Shown here: piece after piece, positions 31,422-40,652 of the stretch | Numbering within the stretch: position 1 is the first letter of the stretch | Layout of the letters: every line of letters starts with the position of its first letter | DNA from: Pseudomonadota bacterium | Lineage (GTDB): Bacteria; Pseudomonadota; Gammaproteobacteria; Steroidobacterales; Steroidobacteraceae | Assembly (NCBI GenBank): GCA_021815925.1 | Contig: JAKAZL010000002.1 | Span: 1-64,000, forward strand | Direction: 5' to 3' | DNA: 64,000 bases | The notes under the pieces: model-generated | Database searches by the model: none | What the model was told of the DNA's origin: nothing | What the model saw: only the letters and a program-made list of their open reading frames with translations | Made by a program: the position numbers and the translations under genes

Positions 31422-32618
31422 ATGCAATCCGGCATGACCCGAAAACCCGCGCGGTCGGGCGCGCCGCTTTTCATGGTTGCGCTGGCGCTGGCGCTCGGCG
31501 GTCCCCCCCCGGCCGCGGCGCGGGTTTCGCCCCAGGTCGCCGCCCGCCACGCCCAGGCCAGGCTCCATGCCGTGCAGGTGCAGATCGAGCGCGTGGCCCG
31601 CCAGGTCGAGCAGTCGCGCCTGGAGCAGAGCCGCCTCACCCAGGCGCTGCGCAGCACCGAGCAGTCCGCCGGGACCGCCCGGGTGGCCCTCGCCGCCCTG
31701 CGCAGCCAGCGCACCGCCCTCGCGGACCGCCGCGCGCGGCTGGCGGCCCGGCGAGAGGCCCGCGCAGCCGACCTGGCCCGCACGCGCCGCTCGCTGGCCG
31801 CGGAACTGCGTGCCGCCTACCTGATCGGCCGGGAGGGCCCCGTGCGGCTGCTGCTCGATCAGGGCGGGCCGGGGCGCATGCAGCGCATGTTCGCCTACTA
31901 CAGCTATTTTGGCCGCCAGCGCGCCGAGGACATCGATGCGATCCAGGCCGACCTGCAGCACATCGCGCAGATCGACACGCAGCTGCGCACCGCCGACACC
32001 CAGCTCGCCGCGCTCGAGCAGCAGCGCAAGAGCAAGCTCACCGCCCTGGAGCAGGCGAGCGCCCAGCGCCGCCAGGTCCTGGCGACCATCGCCGAGCGCA
32101 CCCGCACCCGGGCCGCGCGCCTTCAGCGGCTGCGCCGCCAGCAGCACGGCCTCGAGGCGCTGCTCGCGGCCCTGCGCCGGGCCGAGGCACGCCTGCCGGC
32201 CGAGCATCCGCCGCAACGCTTCACCCGCCTGCAGGGCCGCCTGCCCTGGCCGGTGGCCGGGCGACTGATCGCGCGCTTCGGCGCGCCGCGTGCCGGGGGA
32301 CTGCGCTGGGACGGCGATCTGATCGCCACGCGGCTCGATGCACCCGTGCACGCCGTGGCGCCCGGGCGGGTGGTCTTCGCCGACTGGCTGGCCGGTCTCG
32401 GTCTGCTGATCATCGTCGATCACGGCGGGGGCTACATGAGCCTCTATGGGCACAATGATCACCTCTACGCGCGGGTCGGACAGCAGGTCGTGGCCGGTCA
32501 GCTGATCGCCGCCGCCGGCGACAGCGGCGGGGCGGCCCGGCCGGAGCTGTACTTCGGGATCCGCCGCGGCACCGTCCCGGTCGATCCGCGACTGTGGCTC
32601 GAGCGCCATGCCCGCTAG
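31422..32618 (+). CDS. envC: Murein hydrolase activator EnvC-like (degenerate M23) protein
   Basis: The 398-residue protein has a signal peptide (FMVALALALGG), a long coiled coil (about 40-250) rich in Arg, Gln and Ala, and a C-terminal LytM/M23 domain. In that domain the usual zinc-binding HxGxD is GLRWDGD, so the first metal His is missing, as in EnvC. EnvC-type proteins activate septal amidases and do not cut murein themselves. ATG at 31422 or 31434. DedA follows 9 bp downstream. Confidence 0.85.
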   Translation: MQSGMTRKPARSGAPLFMVALALALGGPPPAAARVSPQVAARHAQARLHAVQVQIERVARQVEQSRLEQSRLTQALRSTEQSAGTARVALAALRSQRTALADRRARLAARREARAADLARTRRSLAAELRAAYLIGREGPVRLLLDQGGPGRMQRMFAYYSYFGRQRAEDIDAIQADLQHIAQIDTQLRTADTQLAALEQQRKSKLTALEQASAQRRQVLATIAERTRTRAARLQRLRRQQHGLEALLAALRRAEARLPAEHPPQRFTRLQGRLPWPVAGRLIARFGAPRAGGLRWDGDLIATRLDAPVHAVAPGRVVFADWLAGLGLLIIVDHGGGYMSLYGHNDHLYARVGQQVVAGQLIAAAGDSGGAARPELYFGIRRGTVPVDPRLWLERHAR

Positions 32619-32627
32619 ACTGTCCCG

Positions 32628-33278
32628 ATGATCGCCTGGCTCATCGATTTCGTGCTGCACCTGGACCAGCACCTCGCCGCCCTGCTTGGGCAGGTGGGCG
32701 TGTGGACCTATCCGATCCTCTTCGCGGTGATCTTCTCGGAGACCGGACTGGTGATCGCCCCATTCCTGCCGGGTGACTCGCTGCTGTTCGGCGTCGGCGC
32801 CGTGGCGGCGGTGGACACCAGCGGCACGCTCAGCGCGCCGCTCGCCACGCTGGTGCTGGCCGTGGCGGCGGTGCTCGGCAACACGGTCAATTACGCCGTC
32901 GGGCGGCTGATCGGCCCACCGGCTTTCAGTGGCCGGTACCGGCTGCTGAAGGTCGAGTACCTGCGCCGCACCGAGCAGTTCTTCCTGCGCCACGGCGGGC
33001 GGGCGGTCGCGCTGTCGCGCTTCCTGCCGATCATCCGCACCTGCACGCCGTTCGTGGCCGGTGTCGGGCGGATGCCGTACGGACGCTTCCAGGGCTACAA
33101 CATCGTCGGTGGCGCGGCGTGGGTGTCGCTGTTTCTGTGGGGCGGGTATTTCTTCGGCAACGTGCCGCTCGTGAAGCGCAACTTCGGACTGGTGACCGTC
33201 ATCATCATCGGGGTGTCACTGCTGCCCGTGGCGATCGCCTTTCTCAGGCGGCACCGGCCGCATCCGGGCGCCTCCTGA
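32628..33278 (+). CDS. DedA-family membrane protein
   Basis: The 216-residue inner-membrane protein has five to six hydrophobic segments. DedA hallmarks are FSETGLVIAPFLPGDSLLF with its acidic residue and the Arg-rich SRFLPIIRTCTPFVAG loop. Family members act as lipid (undecaprenyl-phosphate or phospholipid) transporters and support envelope integrity and membrane potential. It lies just after envC and is probably co-transcribed. Confidence 0.92.
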   Translation: MIAWLIDFVLHLDQHLAALLGQVGVWTYPILFAVIFSETGLVIAPFLPGDSLLFGVGAVAAVDTSGTLSAPLATLVLAVAAVLGNTVNYAVGRLIGPPAFSGRYRLLKVEYLRRTEQFFLRHGGRAVALSRFLPIIRTCTPFVAGVGRMPYGRFQGYNIVGGAAWVSLFLWGGYFFGNVPLVKRNFGLVTVIIIGVSLLPVAIAFLRRHRPHPGAS

Positions 33279-33325
33279 GGCGCGCGCTGCCGCCGGACCA
33301 CAGCGCCGAACGGAGGGGTGTGCAG

Positions 33326-33502
33326 ATGAAGAAGATCCGCGTCACGATTGCGCGCCCGAACGCCCAGCGCAAGCGCGAGGCGCTGATCGCCGCGGGCGTG
33401 GCGCCAAGTCAGTTCGGCCGGCGCGCCGCGGCGCAGCCGCACCGCGACCGCAAGCAGGCCGCGGCGCGCGGCGAGCGCAAGCACAAGCGACCCTGGGGCT
33501 GA
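33326..33502 (+). CDS. Small basic protein of unknown function
   Basis: A 58-residue reading frame starts at ATG 33326 with CGGAGGGG ten bases upstream and sits between dedA and the GMC oxidoreductase gene on the same strand. It opens MKKIRVTIARPNAQRKREAL and ends RKHKRPWG. It has about 18 Lys/Arg, no Cys, no membrane segment and no recognised domain. The charge suggests nucleic-acid or ribosome contact. The ribosome-binding site and gene spacing support a real gene. Confidence 0.6.
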   Translation: MKKIRVTIARPNAQRKREALIAAGVAPSQFGRRAAAQPHRDRKQAAARGERKHKRPWG

Positions 33503-33521
33503 ACGGCGCCGCGGAGCGCAG

Positions 33522-35117
33522 ATGAACGCGACTTACGACTACATCATCGTCGGGGCCGGCTCGGCCGGCTGCGTGCTCGCGCACCGGCTGAGTGCCGATC
33601 CGTCGATCCGGGTGCTGCTGCTCGAGGCCGGCGGGCGCGACGATTCGTTCCTGATCCACATGCCCGCGGGCATCGCCCGGCTCATCACGCCCAAGGTCAA
33701 TTGGCTCTACCAGACCGAACCGCAGGCCGAGCTGCACGGCCGACGCCTGTTCTGGCCGCGCGGCAAGACCCTCGGTGGGTCGAGCTCGATCAACGCCATG
33801 GTCTACATCCGCGGGCAGCCACAGGACTACGACCACTGGTGCGACGGCGGCAACCCGGGCTGGGCCTACCGGGACGTGCTGCCCTACTTCCGCCGCGCCG
33901 AGAACAACGAAACATTGCACGACGCATGGCACGGGCGCGGCGGGCCGCTCAACGTATGCGATCGCCGCTACACCAATCCGCTCAGCGATCTGTTCGTCGA
34001 GGCCGCGGTGGCGAGCGGGCTGGCGCGCAATGCGGATTTCAACGGCCCCGAGCAGCACGGCGCAGGCCGCTACCAGGTGACGCAGCGCGACGGCCGGCGC
34101 TGCAGTGCCGCGAGCGCCTACCTGCACCCGATCGCCGCGCGGCGCAACCTCACCGTGGCCACCGGCGCGCTCGCGCTGCGCATCCTGCTGGAGGGCCGCC
34201 GCGCGGTGGGGGTGGAGTACGCCCGCGGCGGCACGCCGCTCGCGGCGCGCGCCGAGCGTGAGGTGCTGCTCGCCGCCGGAGCGATCAACTCCCCGCAGCT
34301 GCTGCTGCTCTCGGGCATCGGCCCGGCCGACGAGCTGCGCGCCCAGGGTCTGACCGTGCGGCACGATCTGCCGGGCGTCGGACGCAACCTGCAGGACCAC
34401 CTGGACGTCCATGTCATCCGGGTCTGTACCCGCCCGGTGACGCTGGATCCGCTGGCGCGCGGCCTCGGGGCGGCACGCACCGCGCTGCGCTACGCGCTGT
34501 TCAAGACGGGCGCCGGCGTGAGCAACGTCGCCGAGGCCGGGGCATTCCTGCGCACCGGCCCCGAAGCCGATACCCCCGACGTGCAGCTGCATTTCATTCC
34601 GGCGTACGTGGTCGACCACGGCCGGCGCCGCATGCCCGGCTACGGCATGACGCTGCACGTGTGTTACCTGCGTCCCGCCAGCCGCGGCGCGATCCGTCTC
34701 GCCTCGTCCGACCCGGCGGCGCCCGCGCGCATCGATCCGGGCTATCTCAGCGCGCCGGCCGACCTCGCCCCGCTCATCGCCGGCATCCGGCGCGCCCGCG
34801 ACATCTATGCTCAGGCGCCGCTGCGCGCCTATCTGGGACCGGAGGTCTTCCCGGGCGAGGGGCGAGACAGCGACGCGGCGCTCGAGGCATTCATCCGCGC
34901 GGCGGCCGAGACGGAGTACCACCCGGTCGGGACCTGCCGGATGGGCAGCGATGCGGCCGCCGTGGTCGATCCGCAGTTGCGGGTACGCGGGCTCGACGGA
35001 CTGCGCGTCGTCGACGCCTCGGTCATGCCGACACTGGTGAGCGGCAACACCAACGCCCCGACGATCATGATCGCCGAGAAGGCCGCCGATCTGATCCTCA
35101 GCCGCACGCCACCGTGA
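33522..35117 (+). CDS. GMC-family FAD oxidoreductase (choline/alcohol dehydrogenase type)
   Basis: The 531-residue flavoenzyme is of the glucose-methanol-choline family. The N-terminal FAD motif is VGAGSAGCVLAHRLS, followed by the GMC signature GKTLGGSSSINAMVYIRG and GAINSPQLLLLSGIG. The catalytic region has EYHPVGTCRMG with its His and SGNTNAPTIM with the partner Asn. It probably oxidises a primary alcohol or polyol; the substrate cannot be told. No betaine-aldehyde dehydrogenase is adjacent. Confidence 0.93.
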   Translation: MNATYDYIIVGAGSAGCVLAHRLSADPSIRVLLLEAGGRDDSFLIHMPAGIARLITPKVNWLYQTEPQAELHGRRLFWPRGKTLGGSSSINAMVYIRGQPQDYDHWCDGGNPGWAYRDVLPYFRRAENNETLHDAWHGRGGPLNVCDRRYTNPLSDLFVEAAVASGLARNADFNGPEQHGAGRYQVTQRDGRRCSAASAYLHPIAARRNLTVATGALALRILLEGRRAVGVEYARGGTPLAARAEREVLLAAGAINSPQLLLLSGIGPADELRAQGLTVRHDLPGVGRNLQDHLDVHVIRVCTRPVTLDPLARGLGAARTALRYALFKTGAGVSNVAEAGAFLRTGPEADTPDVQLHFIPAYVVDHGRRRMPGYGMTLHVCYLRPASRGAIRLASSDPAAPARIDPGYLSAPADLAPLIAGIRRARDIYAQAPLRAYLGPEVFPGEGRDSDAALEAFIRAAAETEYHPVGTCRMGSDAAAVVDPQLRVRGLDGLRVVDASVMPTLVSGNTNAPTIMIAEKAADLILSRTPP

Positions 35118-35120
35118 GCC

Positions 35121-35141
35121 GGCCGTCGCGCCGCGACGGCC
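35121..35141 (+). terminator. Terminator-like hairpin after the GMC gene
   Basis: GGCCGTCGC (35121-35129) pairs perfectly with 35133-35141 across a 3-base loop, four bases after the stop codon. No T-run follows. The rest of the gap up to 35335 holds only the ribosome-binding site of the next gene. Confidence 0.5.
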
Positions 35142-35335
35142 TCGATCCCGCGCCAGACACCCGCGCGCGCCCCGCAGCCAGCACTGCTCGGGCGCAAGCG
35201 CGCCGCCACCGGTGGGGCGATGCGGACCGACCCGGCCTCGAGTCCGTCCGCGCTGTCCGCCGCCGCAGGCACCGTGTTGGAAGCGATGCGGTCCGGCGAG
35301 GTATCGTAAGGCACTGGCCGCAGGAGACGAAACCG

Positions 35336-35806
35336 ATGAAAAGAATCGACCTCGAGCACACGCCCCAGGTGACGGGCAGCGGGTATCCCGCTCCGTACGA
35401 CGAGCCGTGCCGGGAACGCATGCGCTGGCGCCTCGGCGATGCCGCCGGCCTGACGCAGTTCGGCGTCAACCTGCTGCGACTGCCGCCGGGCGGCTGGTCG
35501 AGCCAACGCCACTGGCACACGGGCGAGGACGAATTCGTCTACGTGCTCGAGGGCGAGGTGGTGCTCGTCACCGGGACGGGCGAGGAAGTGCTCAAGGCCG
35601 GCGAGTGCGCCGGCTTCGCCGCGGACGATCCCGACGGTCATCATCTGCAGAACCGCAGCGCCCGCGAGGCGTTGCTCCTCGAGATCGGCGCGCGCCGACC
35701 CGAGCACGACGCGGTGAGGTATCCGGACATCGACCTGGCGCTGCGCGCGGGCAGCCGGGAGTTCCTGCACCGGGACGGAACGCCCTATCCGCGCCGCGCG
35801 CGCTGA
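35336..35806 (+). CDS. Cupin-domain protein
   Basis: The 156-residue protein has a single conserved beta-barrel. Cupin motif 1 reads SSQRHWHTGEDEFVYVLEGE, giving two His and a Glu as metal ligands. Motif 2 is around GECAGFAADDPDGHHLQN with a further His. The role is unknown; such proteins include sugar isomerases, oxygenases and sensors. AGGAG precedes ATG at 35336. It is convergent with ybbP. Confidence 0.85.
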   Translation: MKRIDLEHTPQVTGSGYPAPYDEPCRERMRWRLGDAAGLTQFGVNLLRLPPGGWSSQRHWHTGEDEFVYVLEGEVVLVTGTGEEVLKAGECAGFAADDPDGHHLQNRSAREALLLEIGARRPEHDAVRYPDIDLALRAGSREFLHRDGTPYPRRAR

Positions 35807-35836
35807 GGGGAGCCTCTGCCCGCCGAGCCGAGGATC

Positions 35837-38335
35837 TTAATCGGCCCCCTCGCGCAGGGCGGCGAGCGGCGGCTGACTCAACACCGGGCGGGTGGCGAGC
35901 CAGCCGCCGAGCGCCACCAGCAGGGTGCTGCCGGCGATGCCGACGAGACAGGCGGTCGCGTTGAATGTGTAGGGAAGGTTCAGCACCTGGCGCGTCAGGT
36001 ACCAGGCGGCCAGGTTCGCGCCACCGGCGGCGAGCACTCCGGAGAGTGCCCCGAGGGCGGCGAACTCCGCGAGCACGCCCTGCCTCACGGTCGCACGGCT
36101 CGCCCCCAGGGTGCGCAGCACCGCGCTTTCGTACCGGCGCTGCTCGCGGCTGGCCTGTACCGCGGCGAGCAGCACCGTCAGGCCCGCGGCAAGCGTGAAC
36201 AGGAACACGCTCTGCACGGCCAGGATGGCCTTGTCCAGCATCGTGCGCACGGTGCGCAGCAGCTGGTCGATGTCGAAAATCGACACGCTCGGAAAGCGAC
36301 GGGCCACCTGCGCCAGCGAGCGCGCCTGGCGCGGCGTCAGATACGCGCTCGTCAGGTAGGTACCCGCCTGCTGCTCCAGCAGGCCCGGGGCGAACACGAG
36401 AAAGAAATTCGGCTTGAAGCTGTCCCACTGCACTTTGCGCACGCTCGCGATGCGCACCGTCAGCGTGCGCCCGGCAATGTCGAAGGTGAGTGACTCCCCG
36501 AGCCGCAACCCCAGCCAGCGCATGAACTCGCTCGACACCGAGACCAGCGGCTGACCGTACTCGGCCGGCCCCCACCAGCGGCCGGCGACGATGCGGTTGC
36601 CGCTGCCGGGTTCGGTCGACCAGGTGAAATTCTGCTCGCGTGTGGCGAAGCGCTCGCCACGCGGATCGGCGAAGTGCAGCGAGTCGACCGGCCGACCGCC
36701 GATGGCCGTCAGCCGGCCGCGCAGCAGCGGCAGCATGCGCGCCGGCCTCGCGCCCTGCTCACGCAGGAACGACTCGAACGCCGTGCGGCTCGCGGGCGGG
36801 ATGTTGATGAAGAAATAGTTCGGCAGGTTCTGCGGCAGCGTCTCGCGCCAGTCCCCCGTCAGGTCGCTGCGCAGGATGCCGAGCAGCATCAGCGCCATGA
36901 CGCCGGTGCCGAAGGCGACGATCTGCACCACGCTCTCGGCGCGGCGCCGGGCGAGGTTGGCGATGCCGTAGCGCCAGGCGACCCCGACGCGCCCGCGCAG
37001 CCGGTTGGCGGACATCACCAGCACCAGGCCGGCCCCGGCGAGCAGCGCGACGAACGCTGCGAGCCCGATCGACAGCCGCACGAACAGAGGACCGGCGCCG
37101 AGGGCCCCGTAGATGAGCAGCACGAGGAGCGCCCCGGCCGGTCCGAAGGTGAGCCATGCCGCCGGGCGCGCCGGCCCGACATCGCGGCGCAGCACCCGCA
37201 TGGCCGGAGCACGGGTGAGCTGCAGCAGTGGCGGCAGGGCGAGTCCGCCGAGCAGTGCCAGCGCGCCGCCCAGGCCGAGCAGAGCCGGTGCCAGCGCCGG
37301 CGCGGGCAGCTCGTGCGCGGCCAGCAGCCCGCGCAGCGCGTGCACCAGCCACAGCTGCGTCAGCTCTCCGAGCGCGCCGCCGAGCGAGCCGGCCGCCAGC
37401 GCGATCGCGCTCAGCTGCGTCAGCGCCAGCGCGAGGATCGTCCCGCGGGTCGCCCCGAGGGTCTTCAGCAGCGCGACGGTGTCCAGATGACGGGCCACGT
37501 AGCGCCGCGCCGCCATGGCCACGGCCGCGGCACACAACAGCACGGCGGCGAGACTGGCGAGGTTCAGGAAGCGCTCGGCGCGCTCGAGCGCCGCGTGGAT
37601 CTGCCGGCTGGCATCGGCGACCGTGCGCAACCGCTGCCCGCCGCTCAGGTGTGCGCGGAGCCAGCGCCGCAGGGCGCGGACGCGTGCCGGCGATCCGGCG
37701 AACAGCGCGCTGTAGCGCACGCGGCTGCCGGGCTGAATCAGCTGCGTGCCCGGGATGTCCGCGGCGTTCATGAGCAGGCCCGGCACCAGGCCGGTGAAGG
37801 CGCCCGCCTGGTCGGGGCGCGAGACGAGCACGCGCCCGACGGTGAGCGTCGCAGCCCCGATGGCCAGGTGCGAGCCGACCCGCGCGCCGAGCACCGCCAG
37901 CAGCCTCGAGTCCGGCCAGACCTGCCCGGGCGGCGGGATGCCGGCAGCGGCCTCGCCCGGGGCGTACGGCTCGTCGGCGAGGAGGATGCGACCGCGCAGC
38001 GGATAGCCCGCCGACACCGCGTACAGGTCGGTGAGCTGGCTGCGCTCGCCGTGAAAGACCACGCTCAGCATGCCGATGGCGCGCGTCGCGCGCAGCCCGT
38101 CGCGGGCGGCTGCTGCGAAATCGGCCGGCGGCAGCGGGTCGGGCGACTCCACGCGCAGGTCGGCGGCGAGCACGGTGCTGGCCTGCAGCCGCACGGCGGC
38201 TTGGATGCGGCTGACGAGCAGGCCGACTCCCGACAGCGCGCCCACCGCGACGATCAGCGCCAGCAGCAGAACGCCGAGCTCCCCGGAGCGCCACTCGCGG
38301 CTCAACATGCGCAGCGCGAAGCGGATCGTAGGCAC
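35837..38335 (-). CDS. ybbP: ABC transporter permease, YbbP type
   Basis: The large permease of about 832 residues has an N-terminal helix, a periplasmic region, two FtsX-like four-helix cores (about 250-400 and 700-820) and an extra central helix group. It pairs with the ATPase YbbA directly upstream. The tesA-ybbA-ybbP neighbourhood is conserved in gammaproteobacteria. The substrate is unknown. GTG at 38335, one base after the ybbA stop, is chosen; ATG at 38356 overlapping ybbA is an alternative. Confidence 0.88.
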   Translation of the reverse strand: MPTIRFALRMLSREWRSGELGVLLLALIVAVGALSGVGLLVSRIQAAVRLQASTVLAADLRVESPDPLPPADFAAAARDGLRATRAIGMLSVVFHGERSQLTDLYAVSAGYPLRGRILLADEPYAPGEAAAGIPPPGQVWPDSRLLAVLGARVGSHLAIGAATLTVGRVLVSRPDQAGAFTGLVPGLLMNAADIPGTQLIQPGSRVRYSALFAGSPARVRALRRWLRAHLSGGQRLRTVADASRQIHAALERAERFLNLASLAAVLLCAAAVAMAARRYVARHLDTVALLKTLGATRGTILALALTQLSAIALAAGSLGGALGELTQLWLVHALRGLLAAHELPAPALAPALLGLGGALALLGGLALPPLLQLTRAPAMRVLRRDVGPARPAAWLTFGPAGALLVLLIYGALGAGPLFVRLSIGLAAFVALLAGAGLVLVMSANRLRGRVGVAWRYGIANLARRRAESVVQIVAFGTGVMALMLLGILRSDLTGDWRETLPQNLPNYFFINIPPASRTAFESFLREQGARPARMLPLLRGRLTAIGGRPVDSLHFADPRGERFATREQNFTWSTEPGSGNRIVAGRWWGPAEYGQPLVSVSSEFMRWLGLRLGESLTFDIAGRTLTVRIASVRKVQWDSFKPNFFLVFAPGLLEQQAGTYLTSAYLTPRQARSLAQVARRFPSVSIFDIDQLLRTVRTMLDKAILAVQSVFLFTLAAGLTVLLAAVQASREQRRYESAVLRTLGASRATVRQGVLAEFAALGALSGVLAAGGANLAAWYLTRQVLNLPYTFNATACLVGIAGSTLLVALGGWLATRPVLSQPPLAALREGAD

Positions 38336-38336
38336 G

Positions 38337-39029
38337 CTAGAGGATCCGGCCCGCATCCATCTGCACGGTGCGTCCGCAGCGCGCGGCGAGCTCCCGGTCG
38401 TGGGTCACGAGCACGAGCGTCGTGCCGGTCTGGCTGTTCAACTCGAACAGCCGCTCGATGACGTTCGCGCCGGTGGCGCTGTCGAGGTTGCCGGTCGGCT
38501 CATCGGCGAACAGCACCGCCGGGCGGCCGACGAACGCGCGCGCCAGGGCGACCCGCTGCTGCTCGCCGCCGGAGAGCTGGCGCGGATAGTGGTCCGCGCG
38601 CGCGGCGAGGCCCACGTGCGCCAGCGCCGTGCGCGCCGCCGCGCGCGCCCCGCGATGGCGCGCCAGTTCGAGCGGCAGCGCGACGTTTTCGAGCGCCGTG
38701 AGAGCCGCAATGAGATGGAAGGCCTGGAACACGAACCCGACGTGCGCGGCGCGTACGCGCGCACGCCCGTCCTCATCCAGCGCCGAGAGATCCTGGCCGG
38801 CGAGCAGCACCCGGCCGCGGGTCGGCGTATCCAGACCCGCCAGCAGCGCGAGCAGCGTGGACTTGCCCGCCCCCGAGGGGCCGATCACCGCGAGCGTCTC
38901 GCCGGCGGCCATCTCGAGCGACACCTCGTGCACAATAGTGAGCGGACCTGCCGGACTGTCGACCGTCTTCGTGAGGTGCTCGGCCTTGAGAACGCACTCC
39001 CGCATCGTGCCGTCGTGGCTCGCTGTCAT
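38337..39029 (-). CDS. ybbA: ABC transporter ATP-binding protein, YbbA type
   Basis: The ATPase has about 230 residues with Walker A GPSGAGKST, signature LSGGEQQRVALARA, Walker B VLFADEPTG and switch His in VTHDRE. It is of the LolD/MacB-like class that works with FtsX-type permeases, here the adjacent ybbP. ATG at 39029 (MTASHDG) or 39005 (MRECVL) are both possible. Both lie against the divergent tesA start, so the two genes share or overlap their 5' ends. Confidence 0.9.
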   Translation of the reverse strand: MTASHDGTMRECVLKAEHLTKTVDSPAGPLTIVHEVSLEMAAGETLAVIGPSGAGKSTLLALLAGLDTPTRGRVLLAGQDLSALDEDGRARVRAAHVGFVFQAFHLIAALTALENVALPLELARHRGARAAARTALAHVGLAARADHYPRQLSGGEQQRVALARAFVGRPAVLFADEPTGNLDSATGANVIERLFELNSQTGTTLVLVTHDRELAARCGRTVQMDAGRIL

Positions 39030-39636
39030 GTTGGGCATCGGGTTGCTGTCGGTGACCTGGCCGCAGGCCTGGGCATCGGCGCGCACCATCCTCGTGTTCG
39101 GCGACAGCCTGAGCGCCGCGCACGGGCTGCGGGCCGAGCAGGGCTGGGTGGCGCTGCTGGGGCAACGGCTGCGCCGTGAAGGGTACCCATACCGCCTCGT
39201 CAACGCCAGCGTGAGCGGCGAGACCACCACCGGGGGCCTCGCGCGCCTGCCGGACGAGCTGCGCGCGGTACACCCCGGCATCCTCATCCTCGAGCTCGGT
39301 GCGAACGATGGCCTGCGCGGCCTGCCGCTGACGCTCGCGGCCCACAACCTCCAGGCCATGGTCCGCCTGGCGCGCGCCGCCGGCGCCCGGGTCGTGCTGC
39401 TCGGGCTGCTCATTCCGCCGAATTACGGCCCGCGCTACACGCGGCAGTTTGCGGCGCTGTACCCGGATCTGGCGCGGCGCTTTCATCTGCCGTTCGTGCC
39501 GTTCCTGCTCGCCCACGTCGCGCTCGATCCGAGCCTCATGCAGGCCGACGGCCTGCATCCGAACGCGCGCGGGGAGCCGCGCGTGCTCGCGAACGTCTGG
39601 CCGGTCCTCAAGCCGCTGCTGCACCGGCACCCCTGA
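39028..39636 (+). CDS. tesA: Multifunctional acyl-CoA thioesterase I / lysophospholipase L1
   Basis: This periplasmic SGNH-family esterase has about 202 residues. A short signal peptide ends near QAWASA. Block I is FGDSLSAAHG with the nucleophile Ser, block III ELGANDGLRG, and block V DGLHPNARG with catalytic Asp and His. ATG at 39028 gives a short signal sequence; a GTG at 39007 gives a more normal length. It is divergent from ybbA with essentially no intergenic space. Confidence 0.93.
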   Translation: MLGIGLLSVTWPQAWASARTILVFGDSLSAAHGLRAEQGWVALLGQRLRREGYPYRLVNASVSGETTTGGLARLPDELRAVHPGILILELGANDGLRGLPLTLAAHNLQAMVRLARAAGARVVLLGLLIPPNYGPRYTRQFAALYPDLARRFHLPFVPFLLAHVALDPSLMQADGLHPNARGEPRVLANVWPVLKPLLHRHP

Positions 39637-39702
39637 GCGGCCGACTTGGTTGGCGCGGCGGGTCGCGTTATCGTGGGCACCCTGCCACCCGGAGGTCGCT
39701 TC

Positions 39703-40611
39703 ATGCGTTCACTCGCTGCGATTGCCCTGCCCCCCCCGCGCCACGAGCCGCCCGCCCGCGGTCTCACCGGCCTGTGGTCGGCCGCTGCCTGCGCGCTGCT
39801 GTTCGCCGTTGCCCTGCCGGCTGCCGCCGCTACCCCGCCGGCGGTGCGCCAGGCGCTCGAGGCCGCCGTCCACGGGCCGCAGCGAACGCCGGCCTACGCC
39901 AAGCGCGATGCGTTCCGCCATCCGCTGCAGACGCTGGAGTTCTTCGGCATCCGCCCCGACATGCGGGTCGTCGAAGTGCTGCCCGGCGGCGGCTGGTACA
40001 CCGAGATCCTCGCACCGTTCCTGCGCGATCACGGCCAGCTGATCGAGGCGACCTCCCCGGTGGCCGGCACGAGCGGCTGGGCGCATCGCTCCGCGCTCGC
40101 CTACGAGCACAAGCTCGCGGCCGACCCGGCGGTCTATGGCAAGGTGCGGCTCGAGCCGTTCGAGCTGCCGAACTACCTGCACCTCGGCGCACCGGATTCG
40201 GCCGACATGGTGGTCACGTTCAACAACATGCACGACCTGATGTTTGCGAACGTGCACCACGAGGTGACGCCGATCTTCCTCGAGACGTTCCTGCGCAGCG
40301 CCTATGAGGTGCTCAAGCCGGGCGGCGTGCTCGGCATCGTCGGGCACCGCTGTGCGCCGCAGATGTCGCTGCCGCAGTGCTTCCCGCTGGCGCGGCTGCC
40401 GCAGGCGTTCGTGATCCAGCAGGCCGAGGCCGCCGGCTTTAAGCTCGCCGGGACCTCCGAGATCCTCGCCAACCCGAAGGATCCGCGGAACATCCCGGTG
40501 TTTTTCCTGCCGCCGTCGCTGGCGGACTCCAGCGCGGCGGCCCGCCGCCGCTACGCGGCCATTGGCTATGCCGACGATTACACCTTGAGGTTCGTCAAGC
40601 CCGCGCCCTGA
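39703..40611 (+). CDS. Predicted exported SAM-dependent methyltransferase-like protein
   Basis: The 302-residue protein has an N-terminal hydrophobic segment typical of a signal peptide (AAACALLFAVALPAAAA, ending near 44). A class I methyltransferase-like core follows, with motif I VVEVLPGGGWYTEIL and later LKPGGVLGIVGHR. Periplasmic methyltransferase-like proteins of this kind exist, but SAM is not available there, so the activity is doubtful. GGAGG precedes ATG at 39703. Function unknown. Confidence 0.78.
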   Translation: MRSLAAIALPPPRHEPPARGLTGLWSAAACALLFAVALPAAAATPPAVRQALEAAVHGPQRTPAYAKRDAFRHPLQTLEFFGIRPDMRVVEVLPGGGWYTEILAPFLRDHGQLIEATSPVAGTSGWAHRSALAYEHKLAADPAVYGKVRLEPFELPNYLHLGAPDSADMVVTFNNMHDLMFANVHHEVTPIFLETFLRSAYEVLKPGGVLGIVGHRCAPQMSLPQCFPLARLPQAFVIQQAEAAGFKLAGTSEILANPKDPRNIPVFFLPPSLADSSAAARRRYAAIGYADDYTLRFVKPAP

Positions 40612-40619
40612 GCCGCCGA

Positions 40620-40651
40620 CCGGCTGGCGCCGCACGGGCGGCGCCAGCCGG
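40620..40651. terminator. Strong bidirectional hairpin
   Basis: CCGGCTGGCGCCGC (40620-40633) pairs perfectly with 40638-40651 over a 4-base loop. The 14-bp stem fills the short gap between two convergent genes and probably ends both transcripts. Confidence 0.7.
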
Positions 40652-40652
40652 C

